Positions 40,847-50,184 of a stretch of 64,000 nucleotides of DNA are shown here, one piece after another. The DNA is from Mycolicibacterium iranicum (GTDB taxonomy: Bacteria > Actinomycetota > Actinomycetes > Mycobacteriales > Mycobacteriaceae). Both the position numbers and the translations under genes were made by a program. Under the pieces are notes generated by a model. The model worked only from the letters and a program-made list of their open reading frames with translations. It did not search any database and was not told where the DNA came from. Position 1 is the first letter of the stretch. Each line of letters starts with the position of its first letter. The stretch spans positions 1-64,000 of the forward strand of contig NZ_JACHVU010000013.1 of assembly GCF_014190915.1 (NCBI RefSeq), written 5' to 3'.

Positions 40847-43625
40847 GTCGTCGCCGGCGCTGGCGGACTTCGCCGCACAGCTGCCGTTCGCGCTGGACGG
40901 ATTCCAGCGCCGCGCCTGCGAAGCCCTCGCCCAGGGGCACGGCGTCCTGGTGTGCGCGCCGACCGGCGCCGGCAAGACCGTGGTGGGGGAGTTCGCGGTG
41001 CACCTGGCGCTCGCTGCGGGCCGCAAGTGCTTCTACACCACACCCATCAAGGCGCTGAGCAACCAGAAGCACAACGACCTGGTGCGCCGCTACGGGCCCG
41101 AACGCATCGGTCTGCTGACCGGTGACCAGGCGATCAACGGCGACGCCGACATCGTCGTGATGACCACCGAGGTGCTCCGCAACATGCTGTATGCGGATTC
41201 CCGTGCGCTGCAGGGACTCTCGCACGTCGTCATGGACGAGGTGCACTTCCTGGCCGACCGGATGCGGGGTGCGGTGTGGGAGGAGGTCATCCTGCACCTG
41301 CCCGAGGACGTCCGCCTGGTGAGCCTGTCGGCCACCGTGAGCAATGCCGAGGAGTTCGGCGGCTGGATCAAGACGGTGCGCGGCGACACGACCGTCGTGG
41401 TCGACGAGCACCGGCCCGTCCCGCTGTGGCAACACGTGATGGTGGGCAAACGCCTGCTCGACCTGTTCGACTACCGCGCGTCGGGCCCGTCTGCGCGGGA
41501 CCTCCTCGTCGACCCGGAACTGTTGCGCCACATCGCCCACCGGCGCGAGGCCGAGCGTCTCGCCGACTGGCAGCCGCGGGGCCGTAGCCGGACCGGACGC
41601 CCGGCGGGCCTCTACCGCACCCCCGGGCGTGCCGAGGTGATCACCGCGCTGCAACACGACGAACTGCTGCCGGCCATCACGTTCATCTTCTCGCGCGCCG
41701 GCTGCGACGCCGCGGTCAAACAGTGTCTGCGGTCGTCGCTGCGCCTGACCACCGGCGAGGAACGGGCTCGCATCGCCGAGATCGTCGACCGGCGCACCGC
41801 CGACCTCAACGAGGCAGACCTCGTCGTGCTCGACTACCACGAGTGGCGAGAAGGTCTGCTGCGTGGACTGGCAGCGCACCACGCCGGGATGCTGCCCGTC
41901 TTCCGGCACACCGTCGAGGAGCTGTTCACCGCGGGCCTGGTGAAAGCCGTCTTCGCCACGGAGACACTGGCTCTGGGCATCAACATGCCCGCCCGCACCG
42001 TCGTGCTCGAACGCCTGGTCAAGTACAACGGCGAACAACACCTGCCGCTGACGCCGGGGGAGTACACGCAGCTGACCGGCAGAGCCGGCAGGCGCGGAAT
42101 CGACGTCGAGGGCCACGCCGTCGTGCTGTGGAACCCCGACGTCGACCCCGCCGAGGTCGCCGGGCTGGCCTCGACGCGGACGTTCCCGCTGCGCAGCTCG
42201 TTCGCCCCGACCTACAACATGACCATCAACCTGGTCAATCAGATGGGGCCCGAGCAGGCGCACCGACTGCTGGAGCGCTCGTTCGCCCAGTACCAGGCCG
42301 ACCGTTCGGTCGTCGGCCTCGTGCGCGGCGTGGAACGCGGGGAGCGGATGCTCGGCGACCTCGCCACCCAGATGGGCGGGCCCGGCGCCCCGATCCTCGA
42401 CTACGTGCGCTTGCGCGCCCAGATCGCGGAACGCGAACGTGCCCAGTCCCGCGCGTCGCGGCTGCAGCGGCGGCAGGCCACCAACACCGCGCTGGCCGGC
42501 CTGCGGCGCGGGGACATCATCGCAATCAACCAGGGCAAGCGGGGCGGCCTGGCGGTCGTGCTGGAACCCGCCCGCGGCGACGAGGACCCGCGCCCACTGG
42601 TGCTTTCCGAACACCGGTGGGCCGGTCGCATCTCGTCGGCCGACTACTCCGGCGCCGCCGGGCCGATCGGCAGGATGACCCTGCCCAAGCGCGTCGAACA
42701 CCGCAACCCGCGGGCCCGCCGCGACCTCGCGTCGGCATTGCGGTCCGCCGCGGCCGGGCTCGACGTGCCGTCGGGCAAGGGCCGCCGCAGCGGACCGGCG
42801 CCGGACGGGGACGTCGACCCCGAACTGGTGGTGCTGCGCGAGCGCGTGCGGGCACACCGCGCTCACGGCCTGTCCGACCGCGAGGAACGGGCCCGGGTCG
42901 CCGAGCGCTATCTGCGCCTGGAGCGGGACAACGAGCAACTGCGCACCAAGATCGCCGCGGCGACAAACTCCCTGGCGCACACCTTCGACCGCATCGTCGT
43001 GCTGCTGACCGAACGTGGATTCATCGCCGCCGCACGCCCCGACGAGGACGGGGACACCGGTGCCGGGCCCACCGCCGACACGCCCACCGTCACCCCGGAC
43101 GGCCGCCTGCTGGCCCGCATCTACAGCGAGAGCGACCTCCTGGTCGCCGAATGCCTGCGCGCCGGAGTCTGGGACGAACTCGACGCGGCCGAACTGGCCG
43201 CGGCGCTGTCGTCGGTGCTCTACGAATCGCGGCGGGACGGGCACGGGCCCGGCGACGGATCGGAGATCCCGACCGGCCGGCTGCGCCGCGCGCTCAACCA
43301 GACACGCCGGCTGTGGTCCGAACTGCGCTCCGACGAACAGCGCCACCGCATCACCCAGAGCCGCGAACCCGACGACGGCTTCGTCAGCGCGATCTACCGC
43401 TGGGCGAGCACCGGAGACCTGGCCGCGGCGCTGGCGGCCGGCGACACGTCAGGGTCGGGCACCGGATCGTCCATGTCGGCGGGCGACTTCGTCCGCTGGT
43501 GCCGCCAGGTGCTCGATCTGGCCGATCAGGTGCGCAATGCCGCCCCCTCGCCTGCTTTGCGGGCAACCGCGAAACGCGCCATCAACGACGTTCGGCGCGG
43601 CGTCGTAGCTGTTGACGCCGGGTAG
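40830..43625 (+). CDS. helY: Ski2-like DExH-box helicase HelY
   Basis: A 931-residue superfamily 2 helicase. Seen: the Q-like FALDGFQRRACEAL, Walker A APTGAGKT, YTTPIKALSNQKHNDL, TGDQAINGDADIVVMTTEVLRNML, DEVHFLAD (DEVH box), SLSATVSNAEEFGGW (SAT), AHHAGMLPVFR, FATETLALGINMPARTVV and QLTGRAGRRGIDVEGH. A Ski2/Mtr4-like C-terminal helical region (about residues 690-920) is present. It is likely an RNA helicase, possibly in RNA decay or ribosome maturation; the mycobacterial role is not established. ATG 40830 lies 17 bases inside tatC, so translation is coupled. Confidence 0.93.
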   Translation: MTTPPESSPALADFAAQLPFALDGFQRRACEALAQGHGVLVCAPTGAGKTVVGEFAVHLALAAGRKCFYTTPIKALSNQKHNDLVRRYGPERIGLLTGDQAINGDADIVVMTTEVLRNMLYADSRALQGLSHVVMDEVHFLADRMRGAVWEEVILHLPEDVRLVSLSATVSNAEEFGGWIKTVRGDTTVVVDEHRPVPLWQHVMVGKRLLDLFDYRASGPSARDLLVDPELLRHIAHRREAERLADWQPRGRSRTGRPAGLYRTPGRAEVITALQHDELLPAITFIFSRAGCDAAVKQCLRSSLRLTTGEERARIAEIVDRRTADLNEADLVVLDYHEWREGLLRGLAAHHAGMLPVFRHTVEELFTAGLVKAVFATETLALGINMPARTVVLERLVKYNGEQHLPLTPGEYTQLTGRAGRRGIDVEGHAVVLWNPDVDPAEVAGLASTRTFPLRSSFAPTYNMTINLVNQMGPEQAHRLLERSFAQYQADRSVVGLVRGVERGERMLGDLATQMGGPGAPILDYVRLRAQIAERERAQSRASRLQRRQATNTALAGLRRGDIIAINQGKRGGLAVVLEPARGDEDPRPLVLSEHRWAGRISSADYSGAAGPIGRMTLPKRVEHRNPRARRDLASALRSAAAGLDVPSGKGRRSGPAPDGDVDPELVVLRERVRAHRAHGLSDREERARVAERYLRLERDNEQLRTKIAAATNSLAHTFDRIVVLLTERGFIAAARPDEDGDTGAGPTADTPTVTPDGRLLARIYSESDLLVAECLRAGVWDELDAAELAAALSSVLYESRRDGHGPGDGSEIPTGRLRRALNQTRRLWSELRSDEQRHRITQSREPDDGFVSAIYRWASTGDLAAALAAGDTSGSGTGSSMSAGDFVRWCRQVLDLADQVRNAAPSPALRATAKRAINDVRRGVVAVDAG

Positions 43626-43660
43626 TGTGTTGTCGCAGCGAGCCACGACCGAGGAGTGAA

Positions 43661-44464
43661 ATGAGCGGACCGCAGGGATCTGACCCGACCCAGCCGTGGC
43701 CGGGTCAGCAGCCTGAGCAGGGGACAGACCAGTCGGCGGGCGATTCGGCGGCCAACCAGGGGTGGCAGCCGCCGTCGGGTGCGGGCCAGACCCAGGGTGG
43801 CGAGCAGCCGGCGTGGCAGCAGCCCCCGGCCTACCAGCCGCAGCAGTATCCGCAGTACCAGCAGCCGACGCAGCCGCCCACGTACTCACCTCAGCAGTAC
43901 CCCGGGGGCGATCAGTACGGCCAGCAGACCTCTGAATACAGCCCCACCGGATACACCCAGCCCGGTCAGTACGGCCAGCCCGGCGCCTACGGTCAGCCGG
44001 GCCAGTACGGACAGCAGCCGGGTCAGTACGGACAGCAGCCCGGCCAGTACGGACAGCAGCCGGGCCAGTACGGCCAGTATCCGGGTGCGCCCGGCTTCGC
44101 CCCGTCGGGATCCGACGGCGGCTCGAAGCGGTCGATGGCCCTCATCGGTGGCATCCTCGGCGCGCTCGCCCTGATCGTCATCGCCGCCGTGCTGGTGATG
44201 GGCTTCTGGAAGCCCGGGTTCTTCGTGACCACCAAGCTCGACGTCAACGCCGCCCAGACCGGTGTGGAGCAGATCCTTACCGACGAGACCAACGGCTACG
44301 GCGCCAAGAACGTCAACGACGTCAAGTGCAACAACGGCGAGAGCCCGACGGTCAAGAAGGGCGACACCTTCAACTGCGAGGTGAGCATCGACGGCACCAA
44401 GCGCCAGGTCACCGTCACGTTCCAGGACGACGACGGCACCTACGAGGTCGGACGCCCCAAGTAG
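43661..44464 (+). CDS. Pro/Gln/Tyr-rich DUF4333 membrane protein (Rv2091c-like)
   Basis: A 267-residue protein in three parts: a disordered N-terminus (1-160) full of Q, P, Y and G, with about four tandem GQYGQQP units coded by near-identical 21-bp repeats around 43984-44070; one membrane helix (MALIGGILGALALIVIAAVLVMGFW, about 163-187); and an extracytoplasmic DUF4333 domain with two Cys (VKCNNGESPTVKKGDTFNCEVSIDGTKRQVTVTF) that may form a disulfide. ATG 43661 follows GAGGAG. The function is unknown. It matches the position of Rv2091c after helY. Confidence 0.88.
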   Translation: MSGPQGSDPTQPWPGQQPEQGTDQSAGDSAANQGWQPPSGAGQTQGGEQPAWQQPPAYQPQQYPQYQQPTQPPTYSPQQYPGGDQYGQQTSEYSPTGYTQPGQYGQPGAYGQPGQYGQQPGQYGQQPGQYGQQPGQYGQYPGAPGFAPSGSDGGSKRSMALIGGILGALALIVIAAVLVMGFWKPGFFVTTKLDVNAAQTGVEQILTDETNGYGAKNVNDVKCNNGESPTVKKGDTFNCEVSIDGTKRQVTVTFQDDDGTYEVGRPK

Positions 44465-44483
44465 GCCGGCCCGTCAGGGCCCG

Positions 44484-45449
44484 TCAGAGCTTGTCTAACG
44501 CGGCCTGCAACCGAGCGATCGACGACGACACGCCGTAGCGTTCCGCGAGTTCGGCGACTTTGCGGGGGTGCCGCGCCGCCAGCGGCAGCTCGTCCCCGTC
44601 CGTCGACCAGCTGATGTCGGCATCGGTGGCCACCCGCACGACGGGCTCGGCCTTCTCGATGTACTCGGCCGCGGCCAGGATCTTCTTGCGGTGCGCCTTG
44701 GCCAGCGTCGAGGACGGGTCCGCAGCGGCGGCCAGGATGCGCTCCAGTGATCGATGCTGGGCCAGCAGCGTCGCCGCGGTCTTCTCACCGATGCCCGGCA
44801 CGCCGGGCAGGCCGTCGGACGGGTCACCGCGCAGCAACGCGAGCTCCGCATAGGCCGGCCCGGCACGCTCGATCGGCACCCCGTACGTCTCGGCCACCTC
44901 CTCGGGCCCGTACGTGATCGCCTTGGACAGACCGCGGCCCAGATAGAGCACGCGCACCGGCACCGGCTCGTCGCGCACGAGCTGGAGCAGATCGCGATCG
45001 CCGCTGACCACCACCACGGGGTCTTCGGTCTCGGCGCCGGCGAGGGTGCCCAGCACATCGTCGGCCTCGCAGTGCGCCGCACCCGCGGTGGCGATGCCGA
45101 ACGCGTCGAGGATCTCCATGATCATGTCGACCTGGGGGGTCAGCTCGTCGGGCACCACCTCGATGTCGGGCTGCTCGTCGGGGTTCTCCTCGGCCACGCG
45201 ATGCGCCTTGTAGGACGGGACGAGGTCGACCCGCCACTGCGGACGCCAATCGTCGTCGCGGCAGACCACCAGGCGGTGCGGACGTTCCCGGGTGATGACC
45301 GTCGCGACGGCGTCGAGGAAGCCGCGCAGGGCGTTGACGGGCCGACCGTCCGGTGCGGTGATCGACGACGGGACACCGAAGTACGAGCGAAACCACATGC
45401 TCGCCCCGTCGAGTAGCACCAGCGGCGCGTTCTTGCTCATGCGCGCCAT
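44484..45449 (-). CDS. 5'-3' exonuclease/FEN-like nuclease (Rv2090-like)
   Basis: A 321-residue protein equal to the 5' nuclease domain of DNA polymerase I without the polymerase. Seen: LVLLDGASMWFRSYFGVPSSI (first metal Asp), CRDDDWRPQWRVDLVPSYKAHR, CEADDVLGTLAG and VVVSGDRDLLQLV for the active-site acids, and the helix-hairpin-helix LPGVPGIGEKTAATLLAQH. It should remove RNA primers or flaps with a metal-dependent mechanism. A full polA normally exists elsewhere, so this would be a second enzyme (Fen-type). It converges with the DUF4333 gene. Confidence 0.92.
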   Translation of the reverse strand: MARMSKNAPLVLLDGASMWFRSYFGVPSSITAPDGRPVNALRGFLDAVATVITRERPHRLVVCRDDDWRPQWRVDLVPSYKAHRVAEENPDEQPDIEVVPDELTPQVDMIMEILDAFGIATAGAAHCEADDVLGTLAGAETEDPVVVVSGDRDLLQLVRDEPVPVRVLYLGRGLSKAITYGPEEVAETYGVPIERAGPAYAELALLRGDPSDGLPGVPGIGEKTAATLLAQHRSLERILAAAADPSSTLAKAHRKKILAAAEYIEKAEPVVRVATDADISWSTDGDELPLAARHPRKVAELAERYGVSSSIARLQAALDKL

Positions 45450-45500
45450 CCTGCCAGGTCACCTCGCGTCCCTCTGCGCCTCGCTACTAGCCTGGAATCC

Positions 45501-46652
45501 ATGACGGACACCCGTTCCAGCGCGCGCTTCGACACCGGCGTCTACGCCCACCGGCTGCGGGCGGCCGCGGCGGCCGCCGCCGACGCCGGTCTCGCCGGCC
45601 TGGTGATTACGCCGGGATACGACCTGCGCTACCTGACGGGGTCGCGGGCCCAGACATTCGAGCGGCTCACCGCGCTGGTGTTGCCCGCGGACGGAGACCC
45701 TACGGTCGTCATCCCGCGCCTGGAACTGGCCTCGCTAAGGGAGTCGGCGGTGCCCGACCTCGGTGTCTCCGTGCGGGATTGGGTCGACGGCGAGGACCCC
45801 TACCGCCTGGTGGCCGACGCCCTGCCCGGCGGCGCGCCCCTGGCGGTGGCGGTCACCGATTCGATGCCCGCCCTGCACCTGCTGCCGCTGGCCGGCGTCC
45901 TGGGCACGGTCCCGGTGCTGGCCACCGACGTCCTGCGCACGTTGCGGATGATCAAGGACCCCGCCGAGATCGACGCGCTGCGCAAGGCGGGCGCCGCCAT
46001 CGACCGGGTGCACGCGCGGGTGCCGGAGTTCCTGGTGCCGGGACGCACCGAGGCCGACGTCGCCGCCGACATCGCCGAAGCGATTGTGGCAGAGGGTCAT
46101 TCCGAGGTCGCGTTCATCATCGTCGGCTCAGGCCCGCACGGCGCCGACCCCCACCACGAGTGCTCGGATCGCGAACTGCAGGCCGGGGACATCGTCGTGG
46201 TCGACATCGGCGGCCCGTACGACCCCGGCTACAACTCCGACTCGACCCGCACGTACAGCATCGGCGAACCCGACCCGGAGGTGGCGCGCCGCTACGCGGT
46301 GTTGCAGCGGGCCCAGCAGGCCGCGGTCGATGTGGTGCGCCCCGGGGTCACGGCCGAGGAGGTCGATGCGGCGGCCCGCGACGTGCTCGCCGGCGAGGGA
46401 CTGGCCGAGGCGTTCGTGCACCGCACCGGACACGGGATCGGGCTGTCTGTGCACGAAGAGCCCTACATCGTGGCGGGCAACGCGCTACCGCTGCAGGAGG
46501 GGATGGCGTTCTCCGTCGAGCCCGGCATCTATTTCCCCGGGCACTGGGGCGCGCGCATCGAGGACATCGTGATCGTCACCGCCGACGGCGCGCTGTCGGT
46601 CAACGAGCGACCGCACGACCTCGTCGTGGTGCCGGTCGCCCAGCACGGCTAG
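45501..46652 (+). CDS. pepE: Xaa-Pro dipeptidase/aminopeptidase of the M24 family
   Basis: A 383-residue M24 metallopeptidase. The creatinase-like N-terminal domain (1-150) is followed by the pita-bread fold with the metal ligands: Asp in VVDIGGPYDPGYNSDSTRTY (two Asp), His in FVHRTGHGIGLSVHEEPYI, and Glu in MAFSVEPGIYFPGHWGARIEDIV (two Glu). It should release residues before proline in the cytosol. It corresponds to Rv2089c. It is divergent from the exonuclease with 51 bp between, and its last four bases overlap the Rv2074-like gene. Confidence 0.93.
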   Translation: MTDTRSSARFDTGVYAHRLRAAAAAAADAGLAGLVITPGYDLRYLTGSRAQTFERLTALVLPADGDPTVVIPRLELASLRESAVPDLGVSVRDWVDGEDPYRLVADALPGGAPLAVAVTDSMPALHLLPLAGVLGTVPVLATDVLRTLRMIKDPAEIDALRKAGAAIDRVHARVPEFLVPGRTEADVAADIAEAIVAEGHSEVAFIIVGSGPHGADPHHECSDRELQAGDIVVVDIGGPYDPGYNSDSTRTYSIGEPDPEVARRYAVLQRAQQAAVDVVRPGVTAEEVDAAARDVLAGEGLAEAFVHRTGHGIGLSVHEEPYIVAGNALPLQEGMAFSVEPGIYFPGHWGARIEDIVIVTADGALSVNERPHDLVVVPVAQHG

Positions 46653-47062
46653 CCTTCGCCGCGGTCCAGCAGACCCGAGGAACCCAGGACACGCTCGATG
46701 CGGACCTCGATCACCACCCGCTTGGGGTTGGGGCGAGGTGTCCGGTAGCGCTGCGCGTACCGCAATTCGGCGTCGCGGACGGCCTCGATGCCCTTGTGCA
46801 CCGTCGCGGTGCCCTCCAGCGAGAGCCACCGGGCGCCGTCCACCTGGCTGAGCACCGCGACGCCGCGTTGCTCGGCGTTGACGGCCTTCTGCGACCCGCC
46901 GGTGGTGATGACGCGGGCGATGTGTGTCGTCGGGTCGAACGTGAACCCGACTGCGACGACGTGCGGGGACTGGTCGGAGCGCAGCGTGGTCAACATCGCG
47001 AGGTGGCGCTCGGTGAGGAACGCCAGCGCATCGTTGGTCAGTCGCGTTGTTGCCTTGGCCAT
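46649..47062 (-). CDS. FDOR-B split-barrel protein, F420-dependent biliverdin reductase-like (Rv2074-like)
   Basis: A 137-residue split beta-barrel: LTNDALAFLTERHLAMLTTLRSDQSPHVVAVGFTFDPTTHIARVITTGGSQKAVNAEQRGVAVLSQVDGARWLSLEGTATVH. This is the pyridoxamine-phosphate-oxidase-like fold. Its place next to pepE and an SDR matches Rv2074, reported to reduce biliverdin with F420. Cofactor use here is taken from that relative and not visible in the sequence alone. It is divergent from the SDR gene with 35 bp between. Confidence 0.85.
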   Translation of the reverse strand: MAKATTRLTNDALAFLTERHLAMLTTLRSDQSPHVVAVGFTFDPTTHIARVITTGGSQKAVNAEQRGVAVLSQVDGARWLSLEGTATVHKGIEAVRDAELRYAQRYRTPRPNPKRVVIEVRIERVLGSSGLLDRGEG

Positions 47063-47097
47063 CGGCGTCCACGCTAGCGCAGGACATAATCAGGGCC

Positions 47098-47841
47098 GTG
47101 AAGGACACGAGTCTGGTGGTCGTCTTCGGCGGCCGCAGCGAGATCGGGCTGGAAGTGGCGCAGCGACTGGCGCCGGGAGCCACGGCGGTGCTCGCGGCCC
47201 GCAGGCCCCACGAACTGGATGCCGAGACCGCCCTCCTGGAGCGGGCGGGCGCGGCGGCCGTACACACCTACGCCTTCGACGCCGACGACCTGACCTCCCA
47301 CCGCGGCCTCGTCGCGACGATCGTCACCGAGCACGGCCCGATCGACACCGCCGTCCTGGCCTTCGGCATCCTGGGCGATCAGTCCCGCGCCGAAGCGGAC
47401 GCCGCACACGCGGCCGCCATCGCCCACACCGACTACGTGGCCCAGGTCAGTCTGCTCACCGTGCTGTCCGAGGCCATGCGCTCGGCGGGCTCCGGCGCTC
47501 TCGTGGTGTTCTCCTCCATCGCCGGTGTGCGCGTGCGCCGCGCCAACTACGTCTACGGATCGGCCAAGGCGGGTCTGGACGGGTTCTGCAACGGGCTCTC
47601 CGACGCGCTGCACGGCTCGGGGGTGCGTCTGCTGCTCGTTCGGCCGGGCTTCGTCGTCGGCCGCATGACCGAAGGAATGTCGCCGGCCCCGCTGTCGAGC
47701 ACACCCGCCCAGGTGGCCGAGGCCACGGTGCGGGCGCTGCGCAAGGGGCGCACCACCGTGTGGATCCCCGGATCGCTGGCCGCCCTGGCCTTCGCGTTCC
47801 GCAGCATGCCGCGGTGGATGTGGCGGAGGTTGCCGCGGTGA
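47098..47841 (+). CDS. Short-chain dehydrogenase/reductase (Rv2073c-like)
   Basis: A 247-residue SDR. The cofactor motif is unusual: VVVFGGRSEIGLEVAQRLA, with GGRSEIG in place of the classical TGxxxGIG. The active-site Ser is in VVFSSIAGVRVRRANYVYGSAKAG, with Tyr and Lys four apart (YGSAK). This resembles the decaprenylphosphoryl-arabinose synthesis reductase DprE2 in the cofactor region. Substrate unknown. The start is GTG 47098; the frame is open further upstream. Its TGA overlaps the cobL start (GTGA), so it is coupled to the cobalamin gene, as in Rv2073c-Rv2072c. Confidence 0.88.
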   Translation: MKDTSLVVVFGGRSEIGLEVAQRLAPGATAVLAARRPHELDAETALLERAGAAAVHTYAFDADDLTSHRGLVATIVTEHGPIDTAVLAFGILGDQSRAEADAAHAAAIAHTDYVAQVSLLTVLSEAMRSAGSGALVVFSSIAGVRVRRANYVYGSAKAGLDGFCNGLSDALHGSGVRLLLVRPGFVVGRMTEGMSPAPLSSTPAQVAEATVRALRKGRTTVWIPGSLAALAFAFRSMPRWMWRRLPR

Positions 47842-49025
47842 TCGTCGTCGTGGGTATCGGGGCCGACGGTATGGCCGGGCTCCCTGCCGCATCCCGCTCC
47901 GAGTTGACAAGGGCCACGGTCGTTTACGGATCACCACGGCAGCTGGAGCTTCTGGACGCCACGGTCACCGCCGCGCGACGGTCGTGGCCGACGCCGCTGC
48001 TGCCCGCCCTGGACACGCTTCTCGACGGCGCCGACGGCGACGTCCACGTGGTCGCCAGCGGCGACCCGCTGCTGCACGGGATCGGCAGCACCCTCATCCG
48101 CCGCTTCGGCGCCGACCTGGTCGCGGTGCTGCCGCACGTGTCCTCGGTGACGCTCGCCTGTTCACGCGTGGGATGGTCGGTCCAGGACACCGAGATCATC
48201 AGCCTGGTGACACAGGACACCGTGGCCGCGGTCCGCCGCGGCGGGCAGGCGATCGTGTTGTCGCGCAACGGCTCCTCGCCGGCGGAACTGGCCAGGCTGC
48301 TGGCCGACACCGGGCGTGGCGATTCGGAGTTGACGATCCTCGAGCAACTCGGCGGACCCAGGGAACTGCGACGCACCTCGACGGCGCAGGAATGGTCCAA
48401 CCGGCCTCCGGGCGACGTCGACGACCTCAACGTGATGGCTGTGCGCTACCTGCCGGACGCCCGGCAGCTCGGCATCCTGCCCGACGATGCGTTCGCCCAC
48501 GACGGTCAGATCACCAAGCAGATGGTCCGCGCCGCCACGCTCGCGGCGCTGGCCCCGAAGCCGGGCGAGCTGCTCTGGGACGTGGGCGCGGGATCGGGCA
48601 GCGTCGCGATCCAGTGGTGCCTGTCCGGGCCCGGCTGCCGCGCGATCGCCTTCGAACGCGACGAAGGTCGGCGGGCCCGGATCGTCCACAACGCCACCGC
48701 CTTCGGTGTGCGGGTCGAGGCGACCTTCGACGCTCCCGAGACGTTCGCGTTCACCCCGCCACCCGACGTGATCTTCGTCGGGGGCGGTGTGAGTCAGCCG
48801 GGGCTGATGGACGCCTGCTGGGACGCGCTGCGCGCGGGCGGGCGGCTCGTCGCCAATGCCGTCACCGTGGAGTCTGAAGCCGTTCTCGCGCAACACTATT
48901 CTCGACACGGTGGCGAGCTGCGGCGATTCCAGCACTACGCCGGGGACGCCGTCGGCTCCTTCACCGGCTGGCGTCCCGCGATGCCCGTCACGCAGTGGTC
49001 GGCGACGAAGACCGGTACGTCCTGA
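47838..49025 (+). CDS. cobL: Precorrin-6Y C5,15-methyltransferase (decarboxylating)
   Basis: CobL methylates precorrin-6B at C5 and C15 and decarboxylates its C12 acetate, giving precorrin-8X in aerobic cobalamin synthesis. The 395 residues are the fused form. The N-terminal CbiE-like tetrapyrrole methyltransferase has VVVGIGADGMAGL, HVVASGDPLLHGIG and VLPHVSSVTLACSRVGW. The C-terminal CbiT-like domain (from about residue 205, HDGQITKQMVRAATLAAL) has the SAM motif LLWDVGAGSGSVAIQW and IFVGGGVSQPG. GTG 47838 overlaps the SDR stop. The product feeds CobH, encoded 4 kb away. Confidence 0.95.
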   Translation: MIVVVGIGADGMAGLPAASRSELTRATVVYGSPRQLELLDATVTAARRSWPTPLLPALDTLLDGADGDVHVVASGDPLLHGIGSTLIRRFGADLVAVLPHVSSVTLACSRVGWSVQDTEIISLVTQDTVAAVRRGGQAIVLSRNGSSPAELARLLADTGRGDSELTILEQLGGPRELRRTSTAQEWSNRPPGDVDDLNVMAVRYLPDARQLGILPDDAFAHDGQITKQMVRAATLAALAPKPGELLWDVGAGSGSVAIQWCLSGPGCRAIAFERDEGRRARIVHNATAFGVRVEATFDAPETFAFTPPPDVIFVGGGVSQPGLMDACWDALRAGGRLVANAVTVESEAVLAQHYSRHGGELRRFQHYAGDAVGSFTGWRPAMPVTQWSATKTGTS

Positions 49026-50076
49026 CCAGGTCGATCGCGTCCAGTTCGCGGATCGCCCGGCAGCCCCGGTGCAGCATGGTCAGGATCATCTCGTCGCCCC
49101 GCTCCGTGGACGCCGCGAACGCGTAGCCCAGCGCGGTCAGCAGCGGCGCCTGCAGAACGCCGAGTCGATAATCGTGCCAACATGTTTCGAGGTCGTATCC
49201 GCTCACGCCGTGGCCGAGGAGCGTGGAGTGGTACCGCTCGACGAGGTCGCGCTCGGACTCGGCGCGCTGCTCGGGGAGCAGGCTCGTGGCGGTGAAATAG
49301 GCCAGGTCGCGGGTCGGCAGCCCGATGCCGATCGTCTGCCAGTCGACGACGGTCACCCGGGTGCGGTCCGGGTCGTAGAGCAGATTGTCGAGCCGGTAGT
49401 CGCCGTGCATCAGCGAGAAGCGCTCCGGCACAGCCAACAGCCATGGGGTCACCAGGCCCATCGACGTCAGCAGGGTGTCACGGTCCTCGTCGCTGACCGA
49501 TCCTCCGAGCTTGTCCAGCGTGATGTCGGCGGCCATCACGGCCACGTCACCCATCCCCTTGGCCGCCGCCTCGTCCCCGGGTTTGGGCATCACGATGCAG
49601 GGCAGGTCGAAGAAGCGCCGTTCGCCCCAGCTGGGCCCGTGCAGACCGGCGAGGGCCTCCACGGCCAGGGCCGCCTCGGCCGGGGTGCACCCCGCGATCT
49701 GGTCGCCCTGCTCGGCCGGGGCCATGTCGGCCAGCACCAGAACGAAATCGGTTCCGTCGGGGGATATCTCGCTGTGAAAGCACCCCGGCACCGGGATCGC
49801 GACGTCCCGGGCGACCGCCGAGTAGAACTCGACCTCCGAGAGGTATCCCAGCGCCACCCGTTCCCGCACCGCGTCGTCCTGGGCGGGGAGCTTGACCGCG
49901 AAAGTGGCGGGCGGAGTGGGGGACTGCGCCGTGGGCGGGTAGGTTGCGCGCACCCGGTAGGTGGCCCCGGTCTGCCCGGTGCCGATGGCGGTCACCTCGA
50001 CGTCGCCCACCTCGGTGCCCAGCACCGAGGCCAGCCACTGAGGGGTGAGGTCTGCCGGGCCGCGGGGAATGCTCAC
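48988..50076 (-). CDS. Aminoglycoside phosphotransferase-like kinase (APH/EcKinase fold)
   Basis: A 362-residue protein with the small-molecule kinase fold: an N-lobe (GTGQTGATYRVRATY, then TFAVKLPAQ with the ATP-binding Lys), and the catalytic loop FSLMHGDYRLDNLLYD followed by VTVVDWQTIGIG (Mg-binding Asp). Mycobacteria have many such genes, often near acyl-CoA enzymes; the substrate is not assignable, and antibiotic resistance should not be assumed. The start is GTG 50076, overlapping the stop of the last mini-ORF in the 32-bp repeats. Its 3' end overlaps cobL by 38 bases tail to tail. Confidence 0.8.
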   Translation of the reverse strand: MSIPRGPADLTPQWLASVLGTEVGDVEVTAIGTGQTGATYRVRATYPPTAQSPTPPATFAVKLPAQDDAVRERVALGYLSEVEFYSAVARDVAIPVPGCFHSEISPDGTDFVLVLADMAPAEQGDQIAGCTPAEAALAVEALAGLHGPSWGERRFFDLPCIVMPKPGDEAAAKGMGDVAVMAADITLDKLGGSVSDEDRDTLLTSMGLVTPWLLAVPERFSLMHGDYRLDNLLYDPDRTRVTVVDWQTIGIGLPTRDLAYFTATSLLPEQRAESERDLVERYHSTLLGHGVSGYDLETCWHDYRLGVLQAPLLTALGYAFAASTERGDEMILTMLHRGCRAIRELDAIDLVRTYRSSSPTTA

Positions 50077-50184
50077 TGGGTCGCCTTTCGGTATGTTCTG
50101 CTCTTCGCGGAAGCGCTCATCGGTGTGTTCTGCTCTTCGCGCAAGCGCTCATCGGTGTGTTCTGCTCTTCGCGCAAGCGCTCAT
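50073..50184 (-). CDS. Three coupled mini-ORFs (MSACAKSRTHR twice, then MSASAKSRTYRKATQ)
   Basis: On the minus strand the chain is unbroken. The TetR TGA (50183-50181) overlaps the ATG of ORF 1 (50184-50149, 11 codons). ORF 1's stop overlaps ORF 2 (50152-50117), ORF 2's stop overlaps ORF 3 (50120-50073, 15 codons), and ORF 3's stop overlaps the kinase GTG at 50076. The overlaps are ATGA, ATGA, ATGA and GTGA. Each 32-bp step shifts the frame, and the 36-base ORF length brings the stop exactly onto the next start. This is seen in the sequence; translation itself is inferred. Confidence 0.5.

Noticed and set aside
48988..50076. Antibiotic-resistance aminoglycoside kinase
   Set aside because: The fold is shared by many metabolic kinases and mycobacteria carry many such genes. 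Nothing here points to a drug substrate.
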